Shown here piece by piece: positions 54,023-63,752 of a DNA stretch of 64,000 nucleotides (position 1 is the first letter of the stretch; the number at the start of each line of letters is the position of its first letter). Source of the stretch: Paenibacillus sp. J31TS4 (lineage in GTDB: Bacteria > Bacillota > Bacilli > Paenibacillales > NBRC-103111). The translations under genes were made by a program, and so were the position numbers. Location of the stretch: NCBI RefSeq assembly GCF_018403265.1, contig NZ_BOSI01000001.1:62001-126000 (forward strand). The letters are read 5' to 3'. The notes under the pieces were generated by a model, which searched no databases, was not told the origin of the DNA, and saw nothing but the letters and a program-made list of their open reading frames with translations.

Positions 54023-54513
54023 CGGTCTCTCCCCTCGTCAAAGTCGGAATGGCGGATTTGAACACGGCCGTGGGAGAAGGAGCCATCCGCACGACCGGGC
54101 TCGGCTCATGCGTCGGCGTGACGCTCTACGACCCAGTGATCAAGGTGGCCGGAATGGCGCACGTGATGCTCCCCTCCTCTTCCATCGCAAGAGAGGGGGC
54201 GCTGAATCTGGCCAAATTCGCCGATACGGCGCTTCCCGAGCTGCTGGCACGCATGGATTGTCTAGGAGCGCAGAGGACGAGGCTGGTGGCCAAGATGGCG
54301 GGAGGCGCCCAGATGTTCCAATTCGGCAAGCAAACCGAAACGATGCGGATTGGTCCTCGGAATATCGAGGCGTGCCGGGGCATTCTTGGCACTTACGGCA
54401 TCCCGATCGTCGCAGAAGATACGGGAGGCAATTATGGACGTACGATTGAACTGGATTGCGCGACCGGCAAGCTGTCGGTTCGCAGTGCCCAGAACGGAAG
54501 CAGGGATCTCTAG
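54019..54513 (+). CDS. cheD: Chemoreceptor glutamine deamidase CheD
   Basis: CheD deamidates receptor glutamines and binds CheC. The 164-residue protein has the catalytic Cys in TTGLGSCVGVTLYDP and the His in AGMAHVMLPSS. Translation is coupled to cheC (ATGA), and the next gene starts directly at the base after its stop. Confidence 0.96.
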   Translation: MTVSPLVKVGMADLNTAVGEGAIRTTGLGSCVGVTLYDPVIKVAGMAHVMLPSSSIAREGALNLAKFADTALPELLARMDCLGAQRTRLVAKMAGGAQMFQFGKQTETMRIGPRNIEACRGILGTYGIPIVAEDTGGNYGRTIELDCATGKLSVRSAQNGSRDL

Positions 54514-54981
54514 ATGATCGGAACGTGGCGGTGGAATGCCGCGATCGGCGGATTGGGCTTTCTCCTCACATTCGCTGCATCGGTCGGCAACAATGTATTC
54601 CTGACGACGCTGACGCACAGTCTTTATAGCTTTGCCGTCCTGTTCGCGGCCGCTTATTTGTTCCGGTGGGCGCTGGGCAGCTTCGTGCCCTCTCTGGGCA
54701 AGCAGGCTTCGCCCCAGGGCGGCGTGGAGTCGGCCGCTCCCAGCCACTTGGGACGGTCAATCGATCTACAGACGCCGGACGAATCGGCCCCTCATTCGGG
54801 AGCCGATACCCAATCGCTGGACGAGGCGGATGCTTCCTTCGTCGGTTCTCCACAAGACGGCGGACCACCACCCGGACAGCGCGAGCAGTTTGCCCCCTTG
54901 ACCCCTCCAAGACTGCTCACCAAGCAGAAACTGGAGCCGGATGAGCTCGCAAAAGCGGTGCGCCATCTGTCAGAAGAGTAA
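54514..54981 (+). CDS. Small membrane protein of unknown function between cheD and sigD
   Basis: The 155-residue protein has two hydrophobic segments (about 9-27 and 33-54), then a Pro/Ser/Gln-rich tail ending in a short charged helix (LEPDELAKAVRHLSEE). B. subtilis has no gene between cheD and sigD, so this is an addition, which I believe recurs in Paenibacillaceae. The start follows cheD without a gap. I cannot assign a function. Confidence 0.7.
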   Translation: MIGTWRWNAAIGGLGFLLTFAASVGNNVFLTTLTHSLYSFAVLFAAAYLFRWALGSFVPSLGKQASPQGGVESAAPSHLGRSIDLQTPDESAPHSGADTQSLDEADASFVGSPQDGGPPPGQREQFAPLTPPRLLTKQKLEPDELAKAVRHLSEE

Positions 54982-54999
54982 GGATGGTGAAGGTAGAAT

Positions 55000-55785
55000 A
55001 TGGCTATTCCGAAAACCTCTCATTTAACCAATATGGAAATTTGGCGCCAGTGGAAGGAAGACGGGGTCTTCACAGCGAAGCAGCAGTTAATGGAGTGTTA
55101 TCTGCCGCTTGTGGAGTTCGTCGCGAGCCGGCTGTCGATCGGCTTGCCGAAGAACGTATCCCGGGACGACCTGATGAGCTTCGGTATCATCGGTTTGATT
55201 GATGCCATCGACAAGTTTGACCATATGCGGGGGCTCCAGTTCGAGACGTATGCCTCCTGGCGCATCCGCGGCTCCATGATCGACGGCCTCCGGCAGAACG
55301 ACTGGGTTCCCCGTTCGATTCGAGAGAAGGCAAAGAAGATCGAGGATGCCTATCAGAAGCTGGAGCAGGAGCATCTGCGCTCGGTTTCCGACTCGGAGAT
55401 CAGCCAATATCTGAACGTGTCCGAGAAGGAGTTCCAGCATATGCTTCAGGAGGTGGCGGTCACGACCGTCTGCTCGATCGACGATCCGCTGAAGGACGAG
55501 GAAGCCGACACCCGTCTGTCGTTGCTGGTCGACGAATCGTCCCGGAATCCTGACTATAAGGTCAACGAGTTCTTCCTGAAGGAAATGCTGGCCAAAGCTA
55601 TCGACCGGCTGACTGAAAAGGAGCGGACGGTGGTCTCGCTGTTCTATTTCGAGGAGCTGTCTCTCAGCGAAATCGCCGAAGTGATGTCGCTGTCGCCCTC
55701 GCGCATTTCCCAGCTGCATTCCAAGGCGATCCTTCGGCTGAGAGGGGCGCTTGACCGCTGGAAGCCTCAGCTTTTGGAGGACTAG
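55000..55785 (+). CDS. sigD: Flagellar sigma factor SigD (FliA/WhiG type)
   Basis: SigD directs transcription of flagellin, motor and autolysin genes after hook completion. The 261-residue protein has region 2 (DLMSFGIIGLIDAIDKFDHM, FETYASWRIRGSMIDGLRQ), region 3, and region 4 (LTEKERTVVSLFYFEELSLS, EIAEVMSLSPSRISQLHSKA). It sits near the end of the fla/che operon as in B. subtilis. GAAGGTAG precedes the ATG. Confidence 0.96.
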   Translation: MAIPKTSHLTNMEIWRQWKEDGVFTAKQQLMECYLPLVEFVASRLSIGLPKNVSRDDLMSFGIIGLIDAIDKFDHMRGLQFETYASWRIRGSMIDGLRQNDWVPRSIREKAKKIEDAYQKLEQEHLRSVSDSEISQYLNVSEKEFQHMLQEVAVTTVCSIDDPLKDEEADTRLSLLVDESSRNPDYKVNEFFLKEMLAKAIDRLTEKERTVVSLFYFEELSLSEIAEVMSLSPSRISQLHSKAILRLRGALDRWKPQLLED

Positions 55786-55801
55786 ACGGAGGGGGGAGCT
55801 C

Positions 55802-57208
55802 ATGAATCCACAGGTATTGCCGTTAGACTATTATGTACAACTCCAAAAGTCGGAGGACGAGCTAGAGGCGCGCCTGACGTTTTCGCATGTTGAGGAAACG
55901 TTCGTCTGCTCGGCAGAGCAGCTGGAAGGCTACGTACGGCAGCAGGGCATCGTGCACGGTCTGGATACCGTTGTCCTCCAGCGGATCGCCTCGTCACCGG
56001 TCGACTACCGGGACCGGACGATCGTCGTTGCGGCCGGGACACCGCCTCGTCACGGGGCTGACGGGCGTGTCGTCTTTGCCGGCCTTGCGGAAGAGCAGCA
56101 GAAACGGCCGCTCGAGCTTGAGGACGGGACCGTGGATTACAAGGAAATCACCAGGCTGACCAACGTTCGAAAAGGGGAGCTTCTCGCTCGACTGCTTCCT
56201 CCGGAGCCTGCCGTTCCAGGAATGACCGTGACCGGCAAACCAATTCCCGGCAAGCCGGGCCGCGAGGCGAGATTCAGCATTGGCAAGAATGTCGTCACGG
56301 ATGCGGAAGGCCAGCAGCTGTACGCTGTTCTTGACGGCATGCTGGTGCTGTCCGAGCGGGGCAAAGTGAACGTGTTCCCTATATTTGAAGTGAACGGAGA
56401 CGTCGACTATCACGTCGGCAACATTTCCTTCAACGGCTCGGTCGTCATCCGCGGGAACGTGCTGCCGGGTTTTCGCATCAAGGCAGACGGCGACATTCGC
56501 ATAACGGGAGGCGTCGAAGCGGCCGATCTCGAGGCGGGAGGGGGCATTCTCATTGCCGCCGGCATACTCGGCCAGAACAAGGGGATGGTCAAGGCCGGCA
56601 AAACCGTCAAGTGCTCCTTTATCCAGGATGCCAGAGTGGACGCAGGTGAGGACGTTATCGTCTCCCAGAGCATCATGCATTCGGTCATTCACGCGGGGCG
56701 CTCCGTTCTGTGCAGCGGGGCCAAGGGACTGATCGTGGGCGGGACTGTTCAGGCCGGCGGTCAAGTGGAGGCGCGTACGATCGGCAACCTGATGAACACG
56801 CAGACTGTCATTGAGGTCGGCGTCCTGCCCGAGCTGCGCAACGAGCTCAGCCAGCTGCGGGTGCAGGCCAGGGAATTGGCCGAGCATCTGGACAAGACGG
56901 AGAAGGCGCTGGCGATACTGGATCAGCTCGCTTCGGCCGGACAGCTGAGCGGTGATAAGCTGGCGATGCGAATCAAGCTGTCGAGCACGCGCAAGCAGAC
57001 AAACGACGAGCTAGGCGAGCTGCGCGAGCGGGTACTCGAAATCGAGCTCGCCCTCGAGGACAATGAGCAGGCCCATGTCAAAGCCGTCTATGTCGTCTAT
57101 CCCGGCACGAAGCTGACGATCGGGCGCTGCGTGAAATTCGTGAAGGATCCGATGAATCGAGTTGTGTTCCGGCTGGATAGCGGAGACATCGCCTGTCAGC
57201 CGCTTTAA
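55802..57208 (+). CDS. FapA family protein (DUF342)
   Basis: The 468-residue protein matches the DUF342/FapA family: an N-terminal region to about residue 150, then a right-handed parallel beta-helix-type core (GDVDYHVGNISFNGSVVIRG, GGVEAADLEAGGGILIAAGI) and a C-terminal coiled coil. Some members influence flagellar assembly or polarity regulators. ATG 55802 follows GGAGGGGGGAG. It starts 17 bases after sigD, so it is in the operon. B. subtilis has swrB here instead. Confidence 0.85.
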   Translation: MNPQVLPLDYYVQLQKSEDELEARLTFSHVEETFVCSAEQLEGYVRQQGIVHGLDTVVLQRIASSPVDYRDRTIVVAAGTPPRHGADGRVVFAGLAEEQQKRPLELEDGTVDYKEITRLTNVRKGELLARLLPPEPAVPGMTVTGKPIPGKPGREARFSIGKNVVTDAEGQQLYAVLDGMLVLSERGKVNVFPIFEVNGDVDYHVGNISFNGSVVIRGNVLPGFRIKADGDIRITGGVEAADLEAGGGILIAAGILGQNKGMVKAGKTVKCSFIQDARVDAGEDVIVSQSIMHSVIHAGRSVLCSGAKGLIVGGTVQAGGQVEARTIGNLMNTQTVIEVGVLPELRNELSQLRVQARELAEHLDKTEKALAILDQLASAGQLSGDKLAMRIKLSSTRKQTNDELGELRERVLEIELALEDNEQAHVKAVYVVYPGTKLTIGRCVKFVKDPMNRVVFRLDSGDIACQPL

Positions 57209-57247
57209 TAAGGGAAGGCAGCCGCCGTCCGGAGGGAGAGACAGACC

Positions 57248-57562
57248 ATGAGCTGGAAAGCGATCGATCTGCAAATGGCGGTTCACCGCAACAGCGACGC
57301 CGGACTCCAGCAGTCACAGCTGCAGCAAAAGCCGGTGGAGGACCAGGCGGCGCTGGCCGAGCAGAACGGCAAGCAGGCCGCGCAGGATACCCATAAGACC
57401 GGCAAAACACCGGAGGCGGGCGAAGCGGGCATACGGGAGCGGGGCCAACGGGGCGGCGATTCACAGAAGGGGCAGAAAAAGAAAAAAGGGATGGCCGACC
57501 GGGAGGACGAGCGGGACGCTCCGCACCCGTATAAAGGAAGGTTTATTGATTTGCAGCTGTAG
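57248..57562 (+). CDS. Small hydrophilic protein of unknown function
   Basis: The 104-residue protein is rich in Gln, Lys, Glu and Asp, with conserved-looking ends: an N-terminal KAIDLQMAVHRN and a C-terminal HPYKGRFIDLQL. The middle appears disordered. Similar small proteins follow sigD/fapA in other Firmicutes, but I know no function. GGAGGGAGAGAC precedes the ATG. Confidence 0.7.
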   Translation: MSWKAIDLQMAVHRNSDAGLQQSQLQQKPVEDQAALAEQNGKQAAQDTHKTGKTPEAGEAGIRERGQRGGDSQKGQKKKKGMADREDERDAPHPYKGRFIDLQL

Positions 57563-57602
57563 CAGCAAGAGAGGATTCTAGGAGAACGGCAGGTGAACCC
57601 GG

Positions 57603-58256
57603 GTGGGTGACAACGCATGGATCGCAATAGCAATAGCGGGTCTCCTGATCATTGGGCTGGTCCGCCTAGCGCCGCGAAAAAACGGACAGGGCGGACCCGC
57701 TTTGACGGCCAAGGAGCTCGAGGAGGCGATGGCACAGTTCGCCTACCAGACGGAGGAAGACAACAAGCAGCTGATGGCGGCCGTTGAGAAGATGCAGCAG
57801 GCGCACGTCGAGCAGCTCAAGGAATGGAAGGGACGCGTTGAGGAGCTGGAGAAGGAGACCTTCTCTCTCCGGGAACAAGTCGGCCTGCTGCGCGATTGGG
57901 CTCTATCGAGCGGAAAATCGGGTCACGCCGGAGTGCCGTCCGGTTCAGCCGTCTCGGTCTCCGCACAGTCGGAGGGCAATCCGGGAGGCGGCTCCCACGC
58001 GGGATCGGCTGCCGTGAGATATGGGCAGGGGGAACAGGCCCATAAGCTTCAGGAGGCCATCCGACAAGCGGGAAGCCTGGATGCCGGCGGGGAGACCGGA
58101 AGCAGCCTGCAGATCCGCAGCCGCTATCCCGATCTGTTCCAGCTATATGACGGAGGCAAATCGGTGGAACAGATCGCAAGGAAGACCGGGATGAACAAGG
58201 GAGAGATCGCCTTGATTCTGCAGCTGGCGAAGCGGGAGGAGCAAGAGGATGTCTGA
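57603..58256 (+). CDS. SwrB-like membrane coiled-coil protein (DUF6115 type)
   Basis: The 217-residue protein has an N-terminal membrane segment (about 5-21), a coiled coil (36-95), a Gly/Ser/Ala-rich linker and a C-terminal helix-turn-helix-like segment (SVEQIARKTGMNKGEIALIL). This is the layout of SwrB, which in B. subtilis follows sigD and promotes basal body maturation. Sequence identity could not be measured. It starts with GTG 57603 after GGCAGGTGA and overlaps the next gene by eight bases. Confidence 0.7.
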   Translation: MGDNAWIAIAIAGLLIIGLVRLAPRKNGQGGPALTAKELEEAMAQFAYQTEEDNKQLMAAVEKMQQAHVEQLKEWKGRVEELEKETFSLREQVGLLRDWALSSGKSGHAGVPSGSAVSVSAQSEGNPGGGSHAGSAAVRYGQGEQAHKLQEAIRQAGSLDAGGETGSSLQIRSRYPDLFQLYDGGKSVEQIARKTGMNKGEIALILQLAKREEQEDV

Positions 58257-58920
58257 GCGGCGCAAAGCCTACTGGACGGGCATCGGCCTCGGCATCATGC
58301 TCGGCGCCGTGCTGCTGCAGGCCGTCTATGCGGCATCCGGCAATAGCTCTCCGGCGGACGAGCAGCGGCTCCGGCAGCAGGCGGAGGCGGCCGGGTACCG
58401 GCTCGCCCCGCTCGACGAGACGCGGGGTGCCGGCGCTTCGCCGCCGCAGCAGAGCCCGTCGCCGTCCGCTGGCGCCGGAACGCCGCCGGCCTCCTCGGTG
58501 CCGCCCGTCGGGCCTTCGGCGCAGCCGCCTGCGACGCCGTCGGCACCGGCCGCGTCCGTGCCAGCGGCCGCAGCGCCGGCGTCCCCTGCGGCAACCGCCC
58601 CGGCTCCGCCTGCCGCGCCGCAGGCTTCCGCGCCTCCGGCTGCCAGCCAGGCCCCGGCGGGGCAGCCGCCCGCTGCACCGTCTGCTCCGCCCGCCGCCAC
58701 GGCGCCTTCCCCCGTCCAGGTGACGATCGCGCCCGGCTCGACCGGCTGGCAGGTGGTGGACGCTTTCGTGCAGGCGGGCCTCGTCTCCGACCGCCAGGCG
58801 TTCGAAGACTTGCTGCTCGGCCGCCGGCTGCAGACCAAGATCCGGTCGGGCACCTATTCCTTCGTGCCGGGAGAGACCGCCGAAGCGATGATCGACCGCA
58901 TTACGGCCATTTCCAAATAA
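58249..58920 (+). CDS. Membrane protein with MltG-like C-terminal domain, no catalytic domain
   Basis: The 223-residue protein has an N-terminal membrane anchor (10-28), an Ala/Pro-rich linker (about 65-155) and a C-terminal domain (VQVTIAPGSTGWQVVDAFVQ, LQTKIRSGTYSFVPGETAEA) that resembles the LysM-like N-terminal subdomain of the endolytic transglycosylase MltG/YceG. The MltG catalytic domain is absent, so a cell-wall-binding or regulatory role is more likely than cutting. It is the last gene of the fla/che operon. Confidence 0.75.
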   Translation: MSERRKAYWTGIGLGIMLGAVLLQAVYAASGNSSPADEQRLRQQAEAAGYRLAPLDETRGAGASPPQQSPSPSAGAGTPPASSVPPVGPSAQPPATPSAPAASVPAAAAPASPAATAPAPPAAPQASAPPAASQAPAGQPPAAPSAPPAATAPSPVQVTIAPGSTGWQVVDAFVQAGLVSDRQAFEDLLLGRRLQTKIRSGTYSFVPGETAEAMIDRITAISK

Positions 58921-58955
58921 GGACGGACCGAACGACACGGTCCGCCAGTCGGACA

Positions 58956-58979
58956 GACGCCCTCGCGGCGTCTTTTTTT
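58956..58979 (+). terminator. Rho-independent terminator at the end of the fla/che operon
   Basis: GACGCC (58956-58961) pairs with GGCGTC (58967-58972), followed by T7. It is the first clear terminator after codY's. Confidence 0.85.
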
Positions 58980-59051
58980 GCTTCTTAGCCAGGCTGCAGA
59001 CGGGCTCCGGCACGATGGAAAGCTCGTCCCCTTTCTTTTCCATGGAGGTTG

Positions 59052-59080
59052 TTGCATCGCCTTTTTGATTGTGGTATAGT
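59052..59080 (+). promoter_or_regulatory. Strong promoter for rpsB
   Basis: TTGCAT (59052-59057) and TATAGT (59075-59080) have a 17-base spacer, with TG at 59072-59073 making an extended -10. It leaves an RNA leader of about 120 bases. Confidence 0.8.
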
Positions 59081-59117
59081 AACCAATGGTGTTAAAACAC
59101 ACGCCGGTTAATTTCGA

Positions 59118-59147
59118 CAAGGGTGCTTTCCCGTAGGGAGAGCCTTG
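59118..59147 (+). ncRNA. Hairpin in the rpsB leader
   Basis: CAAGG (59118-59122) pairs with CCTTG (59143-59147), and TCCC (59129-59132) with GGGA (59136-59139), giving an internally bulged hairpin. It could be a ribosomal protein S2 autoregulatory site, as rpsB leaders often are, but I could not match it to a named motif. Confidence 0.4.
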
Positions 59148-59206
59148 CCGGAAGATGATGCGGGCGGAGGATAACAAAAAAACCATTTATGAGGAGGTGT
59201 GTGAAG

Positions 59207-59905
59207 ATGGCAGTAATCTCCATGAAACAGCTTCTGGAAGCTGGGGTACACTTCGGTCACCAAACCCGTCGCTGGAACCCGAAAATGGATCGTTACATCT
59301 TCACCGAAAGAAACGGCATTTACATTATCGACCTGCAAAAGACGGTCAAGAAAGTAGAAGAGGCTTACAACTTTGTTAAGTCCGTCGCTGCAGAAGGCGG
59401 CACTTTCCTGTTCGTGGGCACCAAGAAACAAGCCCAGGACTCCGTCGCTGAAGAAGCTACTCGCGCTGGCATGTTCTACATCAACCAGCGTTGGCTCGGC
59501 GGTACGCTGACCAACTTCCAAACGATCCAAAAGCGGATCGATCGTCTCCACCTGCTGGAGAAGTGGGAAGAGGACGGCACGTTCGAAGTTCTTCCTAAGA
59601 AAGAAGTTATCATCCTTCGAAAAGAAAAAGACCGCCTCGAGAAATTCCTGGGCGGCATCAAGAACATGAAGGGTCTGCCGAGCGCACTGTTCATTATCGA
59701 CCCGCGCAAAGAGCGCATCGCGGTTGCCGAAGCACGCAAGCTTGGTATCCCGATCGTCGGCATCGTAGACACGAACTGCGATCCGGACGAAATCGACTAT
59801 GTAATCCCTGGCAACGACGACGCAATCCGCGCTGTTAAGCTTCTCACTTCCAAGATGGCTGACGCCATCATCGAAGCGAACCAAGGCGAGCAGACGACTG
59901 CTTAA
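59207..59905 (+). CDS. rpsB: 30S ribosomal protein S2
   Basis: The 232-residue protein is full-length S2 with [20 protein letters not shown] and [12 protein letters not shown] and the C-terminal [23 protein letters not shown] 59207 follows GAGGAGGTGTG; in-frame upstream starts overlap this site. rpsB-tsf is the universal bacterial order. Confidence 0.98.
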   Translation: MAVISMKQLLEAGVHFGHQTRRWNPKMDRYIFTERNGIYIIDLQKTVKKVEEAYNFVKSVAAEGGTFLFVGTKKQAQDSVAEEATRAGMFYINQRWLGGTLTNFQTIQKRIDRLHLLEKWEEDGTFEVLPKKEVIILRKEKDRLEKFLGGIKNMKGLPSALFIIDPRKERIAVAEARKLGIPIVGIVDTNCDPDEIDYVIPGNDDAIRAVKLLTSKMADAIIEANQGEQTTA

Positions 59906-59933
59906 TCATCGTTTCCTAAACAAGTGAATGAAC

Positions 59934-59979
59934 AAAAGGGTGGGTTGTTGGTGTAAGAACCGATCCCCGCCCTTTTTTT
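59934..59979 (+). terminator. Imperfect terminator/attenuator between rpsB and tsf
   Basis: AAAAGGGTGGG (59934-59944) can pair imperfectly with CCCCGCCCTTTT (59965-59976), followed by T bases. Partial termination here would lower tsf relative to rpsB. Confidence 0.6.
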
Positions 59980-60038
59980 GAAAGCAAACGAAGTCGACTT
60001 ATGGCGACTATACAGATATTATGAGGAGGAAACTATCA

Positions 60039-60692
60039 ATGGCAGTTACAGCCGCACAAGTGAAAGAACTTCGCGAAGCGACAGGCGCTGGTATGCTGGA
60101 TTGCAAAAAAGCGCTCGAAGAAGCAGGCGGTGACCTGACGAAAGCAGCAGAGTTGCTCCGCGAAAAAGGACTTGCAGCCGCAGCGAAAAAAGCGGGCCGC
60201 ATCGCAACCGAAGGTGCCGTTCAATCCTACATTCACGCAGGTGGCCGCGTAGGCGTCCTCGTCGAAGTCAACTGCGAAACCGACTTCGTGGCGAAGACGG
60301 ACGACTTCAAAGAGTTCGTGCGCGACATCGCGATGCAAATCGCAGCCGTCAACCCGAAATTCGTTAGAAGAGAAGAAGTTTCTACCGAAGAGCTCGAGAA
60401 GGAGAAAGAAATCCTCCGTGCCCAGGCTCTTAACGAAGGCAAGCCGGCTAACATCGTCGACAAAATGGTCGAAGGCCGCATCTCGAAGTACTACGAAGAG
60501 TACTGCCTGATGGAGCAATCGTTCATCAAAGATCCGGACAAGACGATCTCCCAGCTGCTGAACGAGAAGATCAGCAAGATCGGCGAGAACATCTCGATCC
60601 GCCGCTTCGTCCGCTACGAGCTCGGCGAAGGTCTCGAGAAGAAGCAAGAAAACTTTGCCGACGAGGTTATGGCACAAGTAAAAGGCGAATAG
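60039..60692 (+). CDS. tsf: Elongation factor Ts
   Basis: EF-Ts recycles EF-Tu by exchanging GDP for GTP. The 217-residue protein starts [20 protein letters not shown] and contains [12 protein letters not shown] and [19 protein letters not shown] 60039 follows ATGAGGAGGAAAC. It is of the shorter Bacilli length. Confidence 0.98.
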   Translation: MAVTAAQVKELREATGAGMLDCKKALEEAGGDLTKAAELLREKGLAAAAKKAGRIATEGAVQSYIHAGGRVGVLVEVNCETDFVAKTDDFKEFVRDIAMQIAAVNPKFVRREEVSTEELEKEKEILRAQALNEGKPANIVDKMVEGRISKYYEEYCLMEQSFIKDPDKTISQLLNEKISKIGENISIRRFVRYELGEGLEKKQENFADEVMAQVKGE

Positions 60693-60700
60693 TCCCAATG

Positions 60701-60732
60701 AAAGAGGAACACCTTCCGTGTTCCTTCTTTTA
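60701..60732 (+). terminator. Rho-independent terminator after tsf
   Basis: AAAGAGGAACAC (60701-60712) pairs with GTGTTCCTTCTTT (60718-60730), with one bulge, and T-rich sequence follows. Confidence 0.75.
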
Positions 60733-60757
60733 TAAGAGGAACAGGCGCTTTGGCTGA

Positions 60758-61521
<764 letters not shown>

Positions 61522-61522
<1 letters not shown>

Positions 61523-62076
61523 TGCCGCAAGCTATTCTGAAGGACGCGGAAGATCGTATGGGAAAAGCGCTTGACGCGCTGAAAAGGGAGCTTGCCACCT
61601 TGCGTGCAGGCAGAGCGACACCCTCTCTGCTGGATCGGGTAATGGTGGAGTATTACGGAGCGATGACGCCGGTCACTCAGCTGGCGAACATCAATACGCC
61701 TGACCCTCGCACGCTCTATATCCAGCCGTGGGACAAAACGTCCATCGGGGCGATCGAAAAGGCGATCATGAAGTCGGATCTCGGCCTGACACCGTCGAAC
61801 GACGGAAGCGCCATCCGCATCGTCATTCCGGCGTTGACCGCGGAGCGCCGCTCCGAGCTCGTCAAGCTGACCAAGAAATACGGCGAAGAAGCGAAGGTAG
61901 CGGTTCGCAACATCCGCCGCGACGCGAACGAGGACATCAAGAAGCTCGAGAAGAGCGAGATCACCGAGGACGAGTCGCGTCGTTATCAAGACGACATCCA
62001 GAAGCTGACGGACAAATACACGACGGAAGTCGACAAAATTTTGGCCGCAAAAGAGAAGGAAATCACCGAAGTGTAA
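61522..62076 (+). CDS. frr: Ribosome recycling factor
   Basis: RRF splits ribosomes after termination with EF-G. The 184-residue protein has the family features [40 protein letters not shown] and [16 protein letters not shown]. The ATG overlaps the pyrH stop (TAATG), so translation is coupled. Confidence 0.98.
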
Positions 62077-62086
62077 GCCATAACGG

Positions 62087-62120
62087 AACCCCTTTTTCGG
62101 AAGGGGATTTTCGGTTTTTT
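62087..62120 (+). terminator. Possible terminator after frr
   Basis: AACCCCTT pairs with AAGGGGATT over a short loop in the 82-base gap, followed by a T-rich stretch. The spacing to the T-run is loose, so efficiency is uncertain. Confidence 0.5.
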
Positions 62121-62158
62121 CAGGACACGTTTGCAATCTGCTTGGAGGATAGGACAAT

Positions 62159-62923
62159 ATGTCTCAGTTCAAGACCTGGTTTGGCAAGAAAAAAGAAGCG
62201 GGAATCCCCGAACAGCTCGATGAAACGAACATTCCGAAGCACGTCGCCATTATAATGGACGGCAACGGACGGTGGGCACGCCGGCGGGGGCTTCCCCGTG
62301 CGGCCGGCCACCATGCCGGCATGAAGGCGATCAAGCGGGTTACCGTAGCCGCCGACAACATCGGGGTGGAAGTGCTGTCCCTGTATTCGTTCTCGACGGA
62401 GAACTGGAAGAGGCCGCGCGACGAAGTCGATTATCTGATGAAGCTTCCCCAGGAGTTTCTGGCGCTGGAGCTGGATGAGCTGATTGAGAAGAACGTGCGC
62501 GTCCGGATGACCGGCTGGAAAGAGGGCGTGCCTGCCCATACGCTCGGCGCCGTGGAAGAGGCCGTCGAGAAGACGAAGAACAACACGGGACTCATCTTGA
62601 ACTTCGCCTTCAATTACGGCAGCCGGATGGAGATGATGGAAGCCGTCCGCGGAATCGTGAAGGCGGTTCAGTCCGGAGAGCTAACGCTGGAGCAGGTCGA
62701 CGAGGCGTCTCTCGAGAGCAGACTGCAGACGGCCGGCCTTCCTGACCCGGATCTTCTGATCCGGACGAGCGGAGAACGCCGTATCAGCAATTTCATGCTG
62801 TGGCAGCTCGCTTACACGGAGCTGATCTTCTCCGATCTGTATTGGCCCGATTTTTCAGATGAGCACTTATACGAAGCTATTCTTGAGTACCAAAGCCGCA
62901 ACCGCAGATTCGGCGGATTGTAG
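62159..62923 (+). CDS. uppS: Undecaprenyl diphosphate synthase
   Basis: UppS makes the C55 lipid carrier for cell-wall synthesis. The 254-residue cis-prenyltransferase has the catalytic Asp in IIMDGNGRWARRRGL, GHHAGMKAI, YSFSTENWKRP and RTSGERRISNFMLWQLAYTE. ATG 62159 follows TTGGAGGAT. It sits before cdsA, as usual. Confidence 0.97.
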   Translation: MSQFKTWFGKKKEAGIPEQLDETNIPKHVAIIMDGNGRWARRRGLPRAAGHHAGMKAIKRVTVAADNIGVEVLSLYSFSTENWKRPRDEVDYLMKLPQEFLALELDELIEKNVRVRMTGWKEGVPAHTLGAVEEAVEKTKNNTGLILNFAFNYGSRMEMMEAVRGIVKAVQSGELTLEQVDEASLESRLQTAGLPDPDLLIRTSGERRISNFMLWQLAYTELIFSDLYWPDFSDEHLYEAILEYQSRNRRFGGL

Positions 62924-62944
62924 GCACGCTGCTGGAGGTAGTCC

Positions 62945-63730
62945 ATGAAGACTCGACTTATCACCGGGATCGTTGCCGGTGCCGTATTTCTCGCTTTTCT
63001 TTATTTCGGACAATACTGGTTCTCCGCCTTGGTGCTTCTTCTCTCGGTGGTCGGGTATGACGAGTACGCAAGAATGAACAAACTGAGAAGCAAGGGCATC
63101 CTCTATCTCTTCGGACTGGTGCTTCTCGTGCTTCTGGTCCTGCCGGGGATCGCGTGGGGGCCGAACAATTTTGAAGCCTACACCTGGTTGCTCTTGTTTC
63201 TACTGCTGTTCCTGACCGTGGCCACGCAGAACAAGACGACGATCGACGACATCTCCACCATGTTCACGGGCGTGCTCTATATGGGCTTCGGCTTTCATTA
63301 CATGATCGCTTCACGCATGCTGGACAACGGGCTGTTCTGGACACTCTTGACCTTCGTTTGCATCTGGGCATCCGACTCCGGCGCATACTTCGCGGGCAGA
63401 CTGTTCGGTAAGCGACTCCTCTGGCCCAAGATCAGTCCCAAAAAGACTTTGGAGGGACTAGCAGGCGGTATCCTACTGTCAATAGCGGCCGCACTCGTCT
63501 TTGCTTCCCTAGAGCCTGAGCTGCTCACTTACGGGTACGCCGTCATGCTGGGAGCGACAATTGCCGTCATCGGCACGATTGGGGACCTTATTCAATCCGC
63601 ATACAAGCGGGTAAAGGGGATTAAAGATACCGGAACGATTCTGCCGGGACACGGCGGGGTTCTGGACCGGGTGGATAGCTGGCTGATCGTCTTTCCCTTT
63701 GTCCATCTGATGTCGTTAATCCCGCAATAA
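62945..63730 (+). CDS. cdsA: Phosphatidate cytidylyltransferase
   Basis: CdsA makes CDP-diacylglycerol, the precursor of most phospholipids, at the membrane. The 261-residue protein has about eight hydrophobic segments and the family signature SAYKRVKGIKDTGTILPGHG followed by GVLDRVDSW. CTGGAGGTAG precedes the ATG. Confidence 0.96.
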   Translation: MKTRLITGIVAGAVFLAFLYFGQYWFSALVLLLSVVGYDEYARMNKLRSKGILYLFGLVLLVLLVLPGIAWGPNNFEAYTWLLLFLLLFLTVATQNKTTIDDISTMFTGVLYMGFGFHYMIASRMLDNGLFWTLLTFVCIWASDSGAYFAGRLFGKRLLWPKISPKKTLEGLAGGILLSIAAALVFASLEPELLTYGYAVMLGATIAVIGTIGDLIQSAYKRVKGIKDTGTILPGHGGVLDRVDSWLIVFPFVHLMSLIPQ

Positions 63731-63752
63731 ACCGGAAGAGAGGGATGCTTCG

